Shown here in pieces: positions 5,577-6,031 of a stretch of DNA of 6,031 nt. The stretch comes from Chloroflexota bacterium (GTDB lineage Bacteria > Chloroflexota > Anaerolineae > Anaerolineales > UBA4823). A program made the position numbers and the translations under genes. Below the pieces are notes generated by a model. That model searched no databases, was not told where the DNA came from, and worked only from the letters and a program-made list of their open reading frames with translations. The stretch is from positions 1-6,031 of the forward strand of contig JAGDMX010000172.1 in the NCBI GenBank assembly GCA_017860725.1. Reading direction: 5' to 3'. The number at the start of each line of letters is the position of its first letter. The first letter of the stretch is position 1.

Positions 5577-6031
5577 ATGGAAAAGACCCGCATCCTGGTG
5601 GTTGACGACGAGCCCAAGCTGGTGCGACTGGTGCGTGAAATTTTAACCGCCGCCGGCTATGAAGTCATGGCCACCTGCAGCGGCGACCAGGCCATCGAGA
5701 TGGTTGCCCAGGAACGGCCCGACCTGGTGCTGCTGGATATTCTACTCTTTTATGGCAGCATGGATGGCTATCAGGTTGCCCGCCGCCTGCGCGAGTTCAG
5801 CGACGTGCCGATTATTATGCTCACTGCCAAGGCACGCGAATCTGATCTTCTGCAAGGCTTCGAGGCTGGCGCTGATGACTACATCACTAAGCCGTTCAGC
5901 GCCAAGGAGCTGCTGGCGCGCATCAAGGCCGTCCTCAAGCGATCTCTATCTGCCGACCAGGCTCCGTCTGAATCACTGATCACCTGCGGCGATCTTCAGA
6001 TCAACCTGGCCAGCCGCCGGGTGAAAGTCGC
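5577..6031 (+). CDS. OmpR/PhoB-type response regulator (3' end missing)
   Basis: A DNA-binding response regulator of which 151 codons lie in the window. The receiver domain (about 3-121) has the acidic pair D10-D11 in ILVVDDEP, phospho-acceptor D54 in LVLLDI, switch Thr T83 in IIMLTAK, aromatic switch Y102 and conserved K105 in DDYITKPF. After a short linker the sequence LITCGDLQINLASRRVKV matches the first strands of the winged-helix effector domain of the OmpR/PhoB family, so the rest of that domain should lie beyond the window. The loop after D54 is odd: it reads D-I-L-L-F-Y-G-S-M-D-G, two residues longer than the usual D-x-x-L-P-x-M-D-G, and the conserved Pro is Phe. It starts 4 bp after the kinase stop and is almost certainly its cognate regulator. 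Target genes are unknown; the upstream membrane genes are a reasonable guess for autoregulation. Confidence 0.94.
   Translation, partial: MEKTRILVVDDEPKLVRLVREILTAAGYEVMATCSGDQAIEMVAQERPDLVLLDILLFYGSMDGYQVARRLREFSDVPIIMLTAKARESDLLQGFEAGADDYITKPFSAKELLARIKAVLKRSLSADQAPSESLITCGDLQINLASRRVKV

Overview
The window is about 6 kb of GC-rich bacterial DNA with six genes, all on the + strand. The organism is probably a Chloroflexota member, with Anaerolineae as first guess. This is inferred from two kinase-less polytopic proteins with the RYRLWDID / DRRFYRRKY signature, from the GAF histidine kinase, and from the OmpR-type regulator, a combination I associate with that phylum. No marker gene in the window proves it.

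Layout. (1) 1-990: 3' part of a nucleoside hydrolase, truncated by the window edge. (2) 1033-2289: multi-span membrane protein with a cytoplasmic tail but no kinase domain, TTG start. (3) 2259-2705: small single-span protein whose outer domain looks like a Rieske fold that has lost all four [2Fe-2S] ligands but kept the two disulfide-type cysteines. It overlaps gene 2 by 31 bp in the -1 frame. (4) 2713-4176: second kinase-less membrane protein with an extracytoplasmic PDZ-like domain. Its last ~126 aligned residues match gene 2 without gaps. (5) 4250-5572: soluble GAF-HisKA-HATPase histidine kinase. (6) 5577-6031: OmpR/PhoB-type response regulator, cut by the right edge.

Genes 2-6 look like a split two-component system. 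Two membrane sensor-like subunits and one Rieske-like accessory protein sit directly upstream of a kinase that has no membrane segment of its own and of its regulator. My working model is that the membrane proteins pass an extracytoplasmic signal to the soluble kinase. Only gene order and domain content support this.

Most interesting: a canonical -1 slippery heptamer (A AAA AAG) lies in the gene 2/gene 3 overlap in exactly the phase that would fuse the two proteins, with a stem-loop just downstream and no visible ribosome binding site for gene 3. Also notable are the degenerate Rieske domain, an atypical H-box (H-Q-L-R-M) in the kinase, and a lengthened phosphorylation loop in the regulator. 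I saw no tRNA, rRNA, CRISPR array, insertion sequence or convincing intrinsic terminator.
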